A stretch of DNA of 64,000 bases from Chromatiales bacterium (GCA_020445605.1 JAGRGH010000040.1:112646-176645); one strand, 5' to 3'; positions 36,087 to 45,342 are shown, counted from the first letter of the stretch. Program-made: numbers and translations. Notes: a model not told the origin generated them from the letters alone.

Positions 36087-36340
36087 CTAGTGCAGTGCGA
36101 CGCTCTTGGAGGCACATTCAGAGCCCCCCAAAAGTGTCAGATCAATGGCTCCTCCCTTGGCAAGCGCCGCAACGCGGAGCTGGCGCTTTTGGGGGGCTCC
36201 CTTCGGGTGAGCCACGGTGCGCCCATCTGCGGCGTTGCGCCTGCTTGAAAGGGAACGGCCATTCCTGCGCAGGCGCGCCTTGCATTTGGGCGCACTGTGA
36301 CTCACTGAAAGTACCTCCAAGAGCGTCGCACTACACTTAG
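36087..36340. repeat. Repeat R3: MITE-like element with about 28-bp terminal inverted repeats
   Basis: Left end CTAGTGCAGTGCGACGCTCT (36087-) and, inverted at the right, CTAAGTGTAGTGCGACGCTC (ending 36340). The ends match over about 28 bp, apart from two or three differences. The interior holds further inverted pairs (GCCCCCCAAAAG/CTTTTGGGGGGC; CAAGCGCCGCAACGC with GCGTTGCGCCTGCTT) and no coding frame. The remaining gap to 36588 shows no gene and holds the promoter of the plus-strand gene. It is related internally to the element at 63851-64000. Confidence 0.88.
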
Positions 36341-36588
36341 GATCTGGACCTGTCGTGCGGACGCGAAGGCCGCGTGCCGCCCGGGATGACGATTGCCGGA
36401 TTCACAAATCAACCGCGCACGTTACCGGTAATCGACCCGTGAGCGCCACAGCAATTTTGCCGGCGCGGGTGACTTGCCCGGGACCGCCGTGTGCCCTTGC
36501 CCGGAATCGCGGGCGCCTGCGCAGAATCGCCGCGCGCCCGCCTGCTAAAGTTGCTCATCTGCGAGCAACCTTGGGACTGGCGGTGCTG

Positions 36589-37257
36589 ATGACGGATTTT
36601 CGCCTGATTGTCCGCGACTGGACGGCCGTAACCGTGCTTGCGTCCGGCGTGCTGTACGCCGGTGCCCCGGCCGCCGCGAGGTTCGAAGTGGAGGTCCTCG
36701 ACCGGGCCGGTGCCGCGCTCCCGGGCGCGGCGGTCTGTGCCGGTACCGCCGGTGATGTTCGGCAGTTCGGTGCCCGGATCACCGGCGACGACGCCCTTGC
36801 GGTGTTTGACGACCTGCCGCGTGCGCCGGTGGACATCACCGTTTCGCTGTCCGGGTATCGCGGCATCGTGCAACGCTTCGCGCCGGCCGGATTCGATCGC
36901 CGCGTTCGGCTGGTCATGGTCCAGGGCGGCTTCGGCCCGCAGTGTCCGGGACCCGAGCAGCCGCGCCCAACGCTGCCGGCGCGCGCCGCCGACGCCGGAT
37001 TGCAGGTCGTCAATGCGATCGTGCAACCTGCGGCGGAAGGCGCCTGGCTGATGCTCGAGTTCAACGGGCCGGCGGACGAGGTGCGTATCGGCCGTTCGGC
37101 GGATTTCGAGGGCGCCGAGTGGCGTCCGCTGTCGGCGCGGATCCGGCTCAACGAGCCGCCCGGCCCGGCCTATGTGCAGGTGCGTCGCCTGCTGAGGCTC
37201 GACGGCGCGATCATCGAATCGCGCTCGCCGCCAAAGCGTTTCCAGATTCCGCGCTGA
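36589..37257 (+). CDS. Exported protein with carboxypeptidase-regulatory-like (Ig-fold) domain
   Basis: A 222-residue protein. A signal-peptide-like N-terminus (WTAVTVLASGVLYAGAPAAA) is followed by a beta-sandwich of the carboxypeptidase-regulatory type: FEVEVLDRAGAALPGAAVC, DDALAVFDDLPRAPVDITVS, LSGYRGIVQRF. The second half (about 120-220) is another beta-rich module with VRIGRSADFEGAEWRPLSA that could be fibronectin-like. ATG 36589 starts the signal region; the open frame reaches back to 36355. It stands 15 bp before the YqgE-like gene and so heads a four-gene unit running to 43069. Binding role probable, target unknown. Confidence 0.72.
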   Translation: MTDFRLIVRDWTAVTVLASGVLYAGAPAAARFEVEVLDRAGAALPGAAVCAGTAGDVRQFGARITGDDALAVFDDLPRAPVDITVSLSGYRGIVQRFAPAGFDRRVRLVMVQGGFGPQCPGPEQPRPTLPARAADAGLQVVNAIVQPAAEGAWLMLEFNGPADEVRIGRSADFEGAEWRPLSARIRLNEPPGPAYVQVRRLLRLDGAIIESRSPPKRFQIPR

Positions 37258-37272
37258 CGGGGGCCGGCGCGC

Positions 37273-37923
37273 ATGCGAAGCCTGCACGCAGCCCGCCACT
37301 CAGCGCGTGTGGCCCGCTGGCTGGGCGTTGCGTGTGCGCTGGGATTTTCCGTCGCCGGCGCGCATGCCGCTGCACCGGAGGTTGCGCCCGGGTTGCTGCT
37401 GATTGCGGCAGATTCGGCCGACGATCCCAATTTTCGCCGTAGTGTCGTGGTGATCGTGCGCCACAATGACTGGGGCACGCTCGGGCTCGTGCTGAACCGG
37501 CCGTCGCCGGTGCCGCTGAAAAAGTTCTTTCCCGACGATCCGGTGCTCGCTGCCGTGGACGAGCCGCTGTACCTCGGCGGCCCGGTATTCGGCGGCGATT
37601 TGATGTATCTGTTTCGCGCCGATGCCGGCACGGCGGGTGGCGCGATGCATGTCGTCGACGATGTCTACGCAAGCGAGGATGCCGAACTGCTCGACCGGCT
37701 CGTCGCTGCGCCGGCGCGCCCGGCGCTGCGGTATTTTTTCGGTTATGCCGGCTGGGGCGCCGGGCAACTCGCCCGCGAACTCGCCGATGGTCGCTGGCTT
37801 GCGGGTTCCGCCACGGCCGAAGTCGTGTTCGACTCCAGCCCCCGGACGCTCTGGCGGCGCCTGATCCATGGCCGCGAGGGACCGTGGGTGCGCCTGGGCC
37901 GCTGGCCGGAGCTGCGGACATGA
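37273..37923 (+). CDS. YqgE/AlgH-family protein with an added signal peptide
   Basis: A 216-residue protein. Residues about 36-200 match the YqgE/AlgH (UPF0301) fold: APGLLLIAADSADDPNFRRS, VVVIVRHNDWGTLGLVLNRP, PLYLGGPVFGG, RYFFGYAGWGAGQLARELAD and W at the closing strand. Normal family members are cytoplasmic and about 187 residues. Here a 33-residue N-terminal extension with a hydrophobic core (WLGVACALGFSVAGAHAAA) looks like a signal peptide, so this copy is probably periplasmic. The stop codon overlaps the next ATG (ATGA). Its neighbours are a dihaem peroxidase and a signalling protein. The molecular function of the family is unknown. Confidence 0.83.
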   Translation: MRSLHAARHSARVARWLGVACALGFSVAGAHAAAPEVAPGLLLIAADSADDPNFRRSVVVIVRHNDWGTLGLVLNRPSPVPLKKFFPDDPVLAAVDEPLYLGGPVFGGDLMYLFRADAGTAGGAMHVVDDVYASEDAELLDRLVAAPARPALRYFFGYAGWGAGQLARELADGRWLAGSATAEVVFDSSPRTLWRRLIHGREGPWVRLGRWPELRT

Positions 37924-38906
37924 GTCTGGTCCGCCGGCGGGCGCGGATCGCGGCCGGTCTCGCCATGCTGCTGGCGGTTCCGGCCGCGCCTGCGCAGACC
38001 CCGCGCAACGAGCCGATCGAACCGCTGCCGACGAGTGTGCAACTCGATGCAGCGAGGGTCGCCCTGGGCGAGCGCCTGTTTGGCGATTCCCGCCTGTCGG
38101 CCAGCGGACAGATGAGCTGTGCGGGCTGCCACCGCCTGGATCGTGCCGGGGCGGACGGGCGCGAACGCTCTGCGACCAACTCCGGTGCGCCGGACCAGAT
38201 CAATACGCCGACGATCTTCAACGTGGGTTTTCTGTACCGCTTCACCTGGCGCGGGGCGTTTTCCTCGCTCGCCGAACAGGCGGCGTCAGTGATCGCGAAT
38301 CCGCGCCACATGGCGAGCACCCCGCAGGCGGCCGTGGCGCGGATTTCCGAAGACCTTGGCTATCGGCAGGGCTTTGCTCAGGCCTATCCGGGCCAGGGCC
38401 TGACGCCGACCACCCTGCTCGATGCGCTCGTGAACTACGAACGTTCGCTGATTACGCCCAACGCGCGGTTTGACCGCTGGCTGCGCGGCGAAGATGCCGC
38501 GCTCGACGCCCGCGAACTGCGCGGCTACGAGAAGTTCAAGCGTTTCGGCTGCATTGCCTGTCACCAGGGGCAGATGATCGGCGGCAACGTGTTCGCCCGG
38601 TTTGGAATCTTCACGCCGGGGCCGGCGCAGCGGTCTGCCGCGCCGAGCGGCGCCGACCTTGGCCGATTCATGGTGACCGGGCGAGAGGAGGACCGATTCG
38701 TCTACCGTGTGCCGTCGCTGCGCAACGTCGCCGAGACCGCCCCGTATCTGCACGACGGTTCGATCGCACGGCTGAAGGATGTCATTGACGAAATGGCGGA
38801 ACACCAACTGGGCCGCGCGCTCGAGCTCGAGGATGTCGACGACATCCATGCATTTCTGCAAACCCTGACGGGCGAGTTCGACGGTGCGATGGTGAGCCGT
38901 CGATGA
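37920..38906 (+). CDS. Dihaem cytochrome c peroxidase / MauG-type protein
   Basis: A 328-residue periplasmic protein. A signal peptide (RIAAGLAMLLAVPAAPAQ) is followed by two c-haem sites: CAGCH (Cys 67) and CIACH (Cys 211). The first haem lies in MSCAGCHRLDRAGADG; later NTPTIFNVGF, LITPNARFDRWLRGE and VPSLRNVAETAPYLHDGSIA are typical of the bacterial CcpA/MauG family, with distal Met/His ligands not certain. It reduces H2O2 or oxidises a protein or small substrate. The gene overlaps both neighbours by 4 bp. A second, longer member is at 61796. Confidence 0.9.
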   Translation: MSLVRRRARIAAGLAMLLAVPAAPAQTPRNEPIEPLPTSVQLDAARVALGERLFGDSRLSASGQMSCAGCHRLDRAGADGRERSATNSGAPDQINTPTIFNVGFLYRFTWRGAFSSLAEQAASVIANPRHMASTPQAAVARISEDLGYRQGFAQAYPGQGLTPTTLLDALVNYERSLITPNARFDRWLRGEDAALDARELRGYEKFKRFGCIACHQGQMIGGNVFARFGIFTPGPAQRSAAPSGADLGRFMVTGREEDRFVYRVPSLRNVAETAPYLHDGSIARLKDVIDEMAEHQLGRALELEDVDDIHAFLQTLTGEFDGAMVSRR

Positions 38907-41900
38907 AGGCCGCAGGCGTGTTGCACTGCCGGCTGCCACGAGTGTTGTGCGTCGTTGCCGCGCTGTGGTCCGCAGACTACGCACGAACGGCCGGTGCGGA
39001 TGATGTGCAGATCGATCTGCGCGCCCAGGTCGAACACGTGCGAGCCTACTACGCGACGCTCCGGCAGGATGTGCTGCGTGCGCGCGACGGCCTGCTGCGC
39101 AACTATGACTCCTTGCTGCATACACTCGCTGAAATCGAGTCCGATACACAGGACCTGCGCACGGAGTTGGCCGCGCAATCGGATCTGATGCTTCGCGGCG
39201 CTGCCAAAGAGTTCATTGCACGGCTCGCTGCCGACAACGCAGCGCTCGTGCGCATGGTCGAGGACTTCCTGAGCGCGAACGCCGTCCACCTCAATTCCCT
39301 GATATTTCTGCCGACGGTTGCCCGGGCCTTTGAGCATGCGCGTGACGAGTCGGGCGACGACATCCGGCGGGTGGACGCCGTTCTGGATGAACTGTACGCC
39401 GCCGTGTTGTCGCAGTTGAGTGCCTCTGACGCAGAAGCGCGGGATCGCGCGCAGGCACTGTACGCGGAGCTGGTCGCGTTCAATTTTTCGGCGCTCTCAC
39501 CACAGCTCGAAAAGGCGGCCCGAGACGTTCGGCTGCATGTCGGCAAGCTGCTCGAGACCGGCTCCGAGCGCGATCGCCTGGTCGCGGCCATCTTCGATCT
39601 CGAGCCCGAGCGCAACCTGGTTGAAATCGCCGCGGCCGTTCAGAAGGCCGATCTGCGTCAGCATGCCGAGGCGGTCCAGCTGCGTCGGTTCCTGCTTGCC
39701 TTCGCGCTGGTGGCGGGGCTGTTGCTGGTCTGGGGCGCAATCAGTCTGCGCCGCAGCTACGTGGAAAACCGCGAGCTGGCGGACTATCCGCGGCTCAGCC
39801 CCAATCCCGTTCTGCGGGTTGGCGCGGGCGGCACCATCCTGCACGCGAACCCGGCGACGAAGAACTATGCAGACGCGCCTTCGGCGCTGCTGCCCGGGAA
39901 CCTTCCCGCGTTGTTTGATCAGGCGGCCGGTGCGCCATCGGCACAGGCGACCCACCAGTATCATGCCGCCGGCCGCGACTGGTTGCTCACCTTGCAGCAA
40001 AGCGGCGACCGGCGCAGTGCAAATCTCTACCTGCAGGATGTTTCGGAGTTGCTGCGCAGCGAGCGCACCATCAGCGCCGTGCTGAAGACCGTGCACGACT
40101 GCCTGATCGTGATCGATGAATTCGGCACGGTTGAATCGGCGAACCCGGCGACCGAGCGGGTGTTCGGCTACGCGCCTGCCGAACTGGTTGGCACAAACAT
40201 TTCACGACTGATGCGCGAGCGCGAGGCTGCGAATCACGATGGCTATCTCGCGCGCTATCGCGAAACGGGCATTGCGCACATCATCGGTCGGCCGTTGCGT
40301 GAACTACCGGCCGTGCGCCGCGACGGCACACCGATCGAAGTCGATCTGACCGTTACCGAAATCAGCACCGGCAGCGGCCGCCGGTTCGTCGGTCTGGTGC
40401 GCGACATCACCGAGCGCAAGCGCGTGGAAACCGCGATTCGCGCACTGGCGGGCATCAACGCCGACGATGAAAAGGCCTACATCGAAAGCTGTGCAAGAAC
40501 GCTGGCCGAGGCGTTTTCGACCCGCTACTCGATGATCGCGAGCTACGCCGATCCGTCTCGAAAACGCATGCGCGCGCGTGCCATCTGGACCGGGTCCGGG
40601 TTCGCACAACCGGTCGAGTACGAACTCGAGGGCACGCCCTGCGCAGAGGCGTTCGTGCTGGGCACGATCGTCGTCGAAGACCGGGTCGTCGATCGTTATC
40701 CGGCTGACTGGCTGGCTGCCCAACTGGCCGTGCGCGGCTACATGGGTACGGCGCTGTTGTCTGCGCGTGGCGAACCGGTGGGCATCGTCGTCGTCGCAAG
40801 CGATGCGCCGATCGGGGAGCGGCCATGGATGCGCCCGCTGCTGGAACTGTTCGCGCGGCGCATTGCGTCGGAACTCGAACGCTGGCGCGAGGAGCGCCGC
40901 GTGCTCGCGCAGATGCGCGTGCTCGGGCGCATCGCCGCCGGCGATGATCTGGTGCGCGTGCTCGACGAGCTGTGTCGTGATATCGAGCAACAGATCAATG
41001 GCGCGGTTGCGTCGGTGATGCGTTTCGAACACCGCGAAGGCGTCCTGAATCTGCTCGCGGGCCCGTCGCTGCCGCCGGAGTTTGCCGGCAGGCTGATCGG
41101 CCTGCCCGTGGCGGACGGTCACACCCCTTGCAGCACCGCCGCCGCGCGGGCCGAAGCCGTGCTGGTCTCGAGCGAAGGCGACGATCCGCTGTGGGGCGCG
41201 CTGCGCGACGATGCGCTGGCGTTCGGGATATGTGCCTGCTGGTCGATGCCGATCTTCGACGACGACGGCACGGTGCTGGGCACCTTTGCGCTGTCGTTTC
41301 GCGATGCAATCGAGCCGCACGCGCGCGATGAACTCGCGTTTCAGTCCAGCGCGGCGATCGCGGGCCTCGCGATTCAACGCGCACGCGACACCGAGGCGCT
41401 GCGTGCCGAGAAGGAAAGCGCACAGATCACGCTGGCGTCGATCAGCGACGCGATCATCACGACCGATGGGCATGGCACGATCGAGTTCATGAATCCGGTC
41501 GCCGAGTCGCTGACGGGCTACAGTCTGGACGAGGCACGCGGGACGGCGCTGTCGGAGGTCTACCGCGTCACCGGCCGCGACGGTTCCATCAAGGGCGACG
41601 GGTTCATCAACGAGGTGCTAGCGGGCATCTCCGGTCCGCGCACGCCGGCGTTTCGCACGCTGGTGAATCGCGACGGCGTCGGCACGGACATCCAGGAGTC
41701 CATCGCGCCGCTGCGGGATCGCGATGGCGGGATCACCGGCGTGATGCTGATCGTTTCAGATGTCACCGCGCAGATGCGCCTGCAGTCCGAACTGGAATGG
41801 CAGGCGACCCATGATGCGTTGACCGGTCTGGTCAACCGCAGCGAATTCGAGCGCCGGTTGCGCGCGGCACTGGGCGAAAACACCGTCGTCGATCGTCGGC

Positions 41901-43069
41901 ATTCGCTGCTGTATCTGGACCTCGACCAGTTCAAGGTCGTCAACGACACCTGTGGACATGCCGCCGGAGATGCGTTGCTCGCCCAGCTTGCCGATGAGTT
42001 GCGGACCGTCGTCAACGAGGGCGACACGCTTGGGCGGCTGGGTGGCGACGAATTCGCGCTGCTGGCGCTGAACTGCGACGTCGACGCGGCCCTGCGGCTT
42101 GGCGACCGCCTGCGCTCGACGATCCGTGGCCATCGATTCATCTGGCAGGGGCGATCGTTTGCGGTCGGCGCCAGTGTCGGCGTGGTGCCGCTCGATGGTT
42201 ACGGCCCGGAAATCGGTGCGGTGCTGAGCGACGCGGACATCGCGTGTTACACCGCGAAGGAACGCGGTCGCAACCGCGTGCACCTGTACCGGCCTGGCGA
42301 TTCCGAACTCGCGCGCCGGCGCGACGAGATGCGCTGGGTACCACAGCTGCGCGATGCGCTGAGCCACGACCGGTTTGCATTGCACTGCCAGCGCATCGAG
42401 CCGATCGGCAATGGCGAACGGCACTGTGAGCTGCTGCTGCGTCTCGATGCGGCGGACGACGGTGCGATTGGTCCGGATGCCTTTATTCCGGCCGCCGAGC
42501 GTTTCGGCCTCATGCCGGAGATCGACCGCTGGGTCATTCGCACGGCTTTTCGCACGATTGCCGCAACGCCGTCCGACGTCTTTACGGTGTACGCAATCAA
42601 TCTCTGCGGTGCATCGCTGAACGAGGCGGATCTGGTGGGGCTGGTGCGTGGCGAGCTGGAGCGCCACAAGATCGTGCCGTCCAGCATCTGTTTCGAGGTG
42701 ACCGAAACGGCGGCGATCCACAACCTTGCGACCGCGGCCCGGGTCATGCGCCAGATCAAGGCCCTGGGATGCCGGTTTGCCCTGGACGATTTCGGTAGCG
42801 GGCTGTCCTCCTACACCTACCTGAAGCAGTTGCCGATCGACTACCTGAAGATCGACGGCAGTTTCGTGCGCGATGTCCTGAGTGATCCGCTCGACCGCGC
42901 AATCGTGGAGTCCGTCGTGCAGATCGCGCGGGTGCTGGGCATCCAGACCGTAGCGGAATGGGTTGAATCCCCGGCGATTCTCGCCGAACTCGAGCGTATC
43001 GGCGTGGACTATGCGCAGGGCTACGCCATCGAACGGCCGCACCCGATCGAACTTGCGGTCGAGTCCTGA
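38903..43069 (+). CDS. Large membrane GGDEF-EAL protein with PAS and GAF sensors
   Basis: A 1388-residue protein. The N-terminus is a signal/TM segment and a roughly 230-residue helical periplasmic region, then TM (LLAFALVAGLLLVWGAI), a degenerate PAS, a full PAS (about 395-510), two GAF-like domains (about 515-830), another PAS (about 835-960), GGDEF (residues 1047-1051, RLGGDEFALL) and EAL. The cyclase motif is intact, but the inhibitory RxxD site is replaced by NEGD. In the EAL domain the signature is ELLLR (from residue 1176) instead of EALLR, while FEVTET, DDFGSGLSSYTYL and LKIDGSFV are kept, so phosphodiesterase activity is possible. It makes and/or degrades cyclic di-GMP. It is coupled by ATGA to the peroxidase gene. 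Confidence 0.93.
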   Translation: MKAAGVLHCRLPRVLCVVAALWSADYARTAGADDVQIDLRAQVEHVRAYYATLRQDVLRARDGLLRNYDSLLHTLAEIESDTQDLRTELAAQSDLMLRGAAKEFIARLAADNAALVRMVEDFLSANAVHLNSLIFLPTVARAFEHARDESGDDIRRVDAVLDELYAAVLSQLSASDAEARDRAQALYAELVAFNFSALSPQLEKAARDVRLHVGKLLETGSERDRLVAAIFDLEPERNLVEIAAAVQKADLRQHAEAVQLRRFLLAFALVAGLLLVWGAISLRRSYVENRELADYPRLSPNPVLRVGAGGTILHANPATKNYADAPSALLPGNLPALFDQAAGAPSAQATHQYHAAGRDWLLTLQQSGDRRSANLYLQDVSELLRSERTISAVLKTVHDCLIVIDEFGTVESANPATERVFGYAPAELVGTNISRLMREREAANHDGYLARYRETGIAHIIGRPLRELPAVRRDGTPIEVDLTVTEISTGSGRRFVGLVRDITERKRVETAIRALAGINADDEKAYIESCARTLAEAFSTRYSMIASYADPSRKRMRARAIWTGSGFAQPVEYELEGTPCAEAFVLGTIVVEDRVVDRYPADWLAAQLAVRGYMGTALLSARGEPVGIVVVASDAPIGERPWMRPLLELFARRIASELERWREERRVLAQMRVLGRIAAGDDLVRVLDELCRDIEQQINGAVASVMRFEHREGVLNLLAGPSLPPEFAGRLIGLPVADGHTPCSTAAARAEAVLVSSEGDDPLWGALRDDALAFGICACWSMPIFDDDGTVLGTFALSFRDAIEPHARDELAFQSSAAIAGLAIQRARDTEALRAEKESAQITLASISDAIITTDGHGTIEFMNPVAESLTGYSLDEARGTALSEVYRVTGRDGSIKGDGFINEVLAGISGPRTPAFRTLVNRDGVGTDIQESIAPLRDRDGGITGVMLIVSDVTAQMRLQSELEWQATHDALTGLVNRSEFERRLRAALGENTVVDRRHSLLYLDLDQFKVVNDTCGHAAGDALLAQLADELRTVVNEGDTLGRLGGDEFALLALNCDVDAALRLGDRLRSTIRGHRFIWQGRSFAVGASVGVVPLDGYGPEIGAVLSDADIACYTAKERGRNRVHLYRPGDSELARRRDEMRWVPQLRDALSHDRFALHCQRIEPIGNGERHCELLLRLDAADDGAIGPDAFIPAAERFGLMPEIDRWVIRTAFRTIAATPSDVFTVYAINLCGASLNEADLVGLVRGELERHKIVPSSICFEVTETAAIHNLATAARVMRQIKALGCRFALDDFGSGLSSYTYLKQLPIDYLKIDGSFVRDVLSDPLDRAIVESVVQIARVLGIQTVAEWVESPAILAELERIGVDYAQGYAIERPHPIELAVES

Positions 43070-43082
43070 CCGATCGTGATAG

Positions 43083-43102
43083 CGGCCCACGCTGGGCCGT
43101 TT
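43083..43102 (+). terminator. Rho-independent terminator of the GGDEF-EAL operon
   Basis: Stem CGGCCCA (43083-43089) with TGGGCCG (43093-43099), then TTT, 14 bp after the stop codon. Confidence 0.7.
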
Positions 43103-43126
43103 CCAACCTGCAATCAGTTCACCGTC

Positions 43127-43167
43127 TGCGGTCCGGATTTTCGGGCGGGACTTCTCCGTCTCGCCAT
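43127..43167 (+). repeat. Repeat R2 remnant (right part)
   Basis: GGATTTTCGGGCGGGACTTC with TCCGTCTCGCC matches the right third of R2 copies at 30573 and 63567. It lies between the convergent genes ending at 43069 and 43177. Confidence 0.6.
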
Positions 43168-43176
43168 CGCTGCCTG

Positions 43177-44148
43177 CTATTCGAAACTGGCGCGTTCCGC
43201 CTCAAGGATCGCGAGCGAAATGCTGCGCCCGAATTCCTCCTCGTAGCCGGGCCACGAGTGGAATCCCGTGAGCTCGGCGTGCAGTTCCGGCTTGATCTCG
43301 AAGTCCGCCCTGCCCGTTTCGACTGCCTTGCCGGCCGCGCTGTACACGCGCTCGATGAAATGGCAGTAGGGCGCCAGTGCCGATTCCGCCGGACCGGAAG
43401 GCCCGTGACCCGGGACATATGCGGCGAAGTCCCGCCCGAGCATGTTCGCGCAGTTCTTCAGCGTGCCGCGAAAGCTGCCATCGTCCATGCGGCCGAAGCG
43501 TTGATTGAAACCGTTGTCGCCGAGCACGATCACGCGGTCCTCGACGATCTCGATCATGGCGTCCGTGCGCGTGTGGGCATGCTCGGTCAGGTGTGCCCGG
43601 AAGCTCAGCCCGCCGATCATGAGCGTCTGCTGATCGCTGAGTGCATGGGTCGGAATCATCGCCTGCGTGCCGTCGGTTGCGCCCTCGGTCATGCGCGACA
43701 TCAGCCCGAGCCATTGGGTGTCGGCACCCGCCTTCACCTCTTCGATCATCTTCGGGTGCGCGTGGACCTCGACGTTCGGGTAGGCCTTCCGGATGGTGTC
43801 GTTGCCCAGCCAGTGATCGCCATGCACATGCGAGTTGAAGACGTGGCTGATCGGTTTCTTGCTGATACTGGACGCCGCACGCAGCACGATCTCGCCGGAG
43901 GGTTGCCCCGAACCCGGATCGATGACGACCAGCGAGTCGGCGGTCTCGACAATCACGGGATTGTTCATAAAACCCGCATTCGCCTTGTTCGGGAATTCGG
44001 TCGGTCCATGGATCACGTAGACGTGTTCGCTGATCTTGTCGACCGGAAACTCGCGTGGCTCCGCGGCCGCGCTCGAAACGCAGGCGAACGCAAGCGCGCT
44101 GGCGGTTGCCGCAAGGGCGGGGCGCGAAAAGGTGGCAGGCATCTTCAC
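43177..44148 (-). CDS. Exported MBL-fold metallo-hydrolase
   Basis: A 323-residue protein with signal peptide (LAATASALAFACVSSAAAEP) and a metallo-beta-lactamase fold: VVIDPGSGQPSGE, FNSHVHGDHWLGND (HxHxDH zinc motif), LTEHAHTRTDAMIEI, VIVLGDNGFNQRF and YVPGHGPSG supply the remaining ligands. Length and pattern resemble the SoxH-like or quinoprotein-associated group of periplasmic MBL proteins. The substrate is unknown. Single gene, convergent with the GGDEF-EAL operon and separated from it by a terminator and an R2 fragment. Confidence 0.87.
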   Translation of the reverse strand: MKMPATFSRPALAATASALAFACVSSAAAEPREFPVDKISEHVYVIHGPTEFPNKANAGFMNNPVIVETADSLVVIDPGSGQPSGEIVLRAASSISKKPISHVFNSHVHGDHWLGNDTIRKAYPNVEVHAHPKMIEEVKAGADTQWLGLMSRMTEGATDGTQAMIPTHALSDQQTLMIGGLSFRAHLTEHAHTRTDAMIEIVEDRVIVLGDNGFNQRFGRMDDGSFRGTLKNCANMLGRDFAAYVPGHGPSGPAESALAPYCHFIERVYSAAGKAVETGRADFEIKPELHAELTGFHSWPGYEEEFGRSISLAILEAERASFE

Positions 44149-44262
44149 GGTCTGGGCTCCTGGTGGTCGGAACGGGGTTCCTGGTCGCTGGCGGGCGTGG
44201 CAGCAATGAGTATACGAGACGGGCGCGGATTTCCTGATGCCCCAACGCCTGACGCCTGTCTG

Positions 44263-44619
44263 TCAGTCCCCGGCCAGTCGTACCCGTGCGCTGGCGTCGG
44301 TCCGGTCGATGGTAACGACCAGCTCACAGTACTCCGCCTGCAGGGGTGTGGGGGTCGGGTCGTCCGCGCAGCTGCACCCGCCGGTGATGCCGAAATACGA
44401 AACACCCACGCGGGCGTGAATGTGCCCGCCATCGGCATGCGCCGCGATGAACATCGGTTCGATGGGCTCGTCCGCCACCATGCTCGATGCGCGCAGGCCG
44501 TCCTGCAGCGGCAGCAGATCCGCGTTCATGCGCCGGATGGCATTACACAGAACGCCTGGGAACGTCGTCCGTTCCCAGGCATCGAGTACTTCCGGCATTG
44601 CTGGCGCTGGCGGTGACAT
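44263..44619 (-). CDS. Conserved hypothetical protein (118 aa)
   Basis: A 118-residue acidic cytosolic protein without signal or TM. Recognisable features are VLDAWERTTFPGVLCNAIRR, LLPLQDGLRASSMVADEPIE and GVSYFGITGGCSCADDPTP with a CSC motif, then QAEYCELVVTIDR. I believe I have seen similar proteins as conserved hypotheticals in other proteobacteria, but cannot name a family. The translated frame looks truly coding (conserved-looking beta-hairpins, no low complexity). It stands 114 bp downstream of the MBL gene start and 27 bp after the next gene upstream (44647), on the same strand. Confidence 0.65.
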   Translation of the reverse strand: MSPPAPAMPEVLDAWERTTFPGVLCNAIRRMNADLLPLQDGLRASSMVADEPIEPMFIAAHADGGHIHARVGVSYFGITGGCSCADDPTPTPLQAEYCELVVTIDRTDASARVRLAGD

Positions 44620-44646
44620 TCCTGAACCCGGCGCGGTCCTGCCCGG

Positions 44647-45342
44647 TTACGGAACGCGCTGACGCAGCTGCGGCTGGCGTTGAATGGGGCGGCCTGTGTT
44701 CGGCACCTTGACCTTCGGCGCGGTGCCGGCCGATGGCATCGTGGGTTGTGCAGGGTTCTGCGTATTGACGTCTGGCGCCGTCATGCCGGAAGGCTGGCCA
44801 CCGGTGCCCGGTGGATTGTTGAGCGTCGCCGTGGCGGGGTCGGAATCCAGGGCGCGCTTCATGCGGCGCAGTTTTGGGCCCTGCGTACCGTCGGTCGACA
44901 TGGAACTCTCGCTGCTGTCATCTCCACCGCCACCTCCGCCACTGCTGGGGGCGCTGCCGCCGCTGGATTCACCGCCGCTGGATGCGCTGCCACTACTGCT
45001 CGACCCGCCGCCGCTGCTTGAAGAGCTTCCGCCGCCCGATGCGCTGCCGCTGCTGCTGCTAGACGCTGACGAGCTGCCCGCATCCCGGTCCTTGCGCTCC
45101 AGCAGCTCACGGCACTTTTGCGGCTGGGTATTACAGTTCGCGGCCTCCCCGGTACGATTATCGATCACCCAGGGGTCGGTCTCGTTCGAATCTGGATAGG
45201 ACATTTCCGGAACGTAGGTAATGTCGCCGCCCAGATCCTGCTGTCGATCCTCCGGCGGAATATCCCGCGGATTGGCGAAGCTTGCCGAGGTGGTCGCAAG
45301 CAGCGCGGCCGCAAGGCAGGAAAGACCGATGGAATGTTTCAT
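44647..45342 (-). CDS. Secreted Ser/Gly-rich low-complexity protein
   Basis: A 231-residue protein. Signal peptide (MKHSIGLSCLAAALLATTSA), then a short region with two cysteines (EAANCNTQPQKCRELLERKD), a roughly 60-residue block made almost only of Ser and Gly (about 90-150), and a Pro/Thr/Gln-rich tail ending RQPQLRQRVP. No known domain. The Ser/Gly block looks like a flexible spacer, as seen in surface or matrix proteins. It is the first of two same-strand genes with 44263. Confidence 0.68.
   Translation of the reverse strand: MKHSIGLSCLAAALLATTSASFANPRDIPPEDRQQDLGGDITYVPEMSYPDSNETDPWVIDNRTGEAANCNTQPQKCRELLERKDRDAGSSSASSSSSGSASGGGSSSSSGGGSSSSGSASSGGESSGGSAPSSGGGGGGDDSSESSMSTDGTQGPKLRRMKRALDSDPATATLNNPPGTGGQPSGMTAPDVNTQNPAQPTMPSAGTAPKVKVPNTGRPIQRQPQLRQRVP

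Noticed and set aside
44647..45342. Ser/Gly block as a sequencing artefact
   Set aside because: Codons vary within the block, the frame is kept throughout and a proper signal peptide precedes it.
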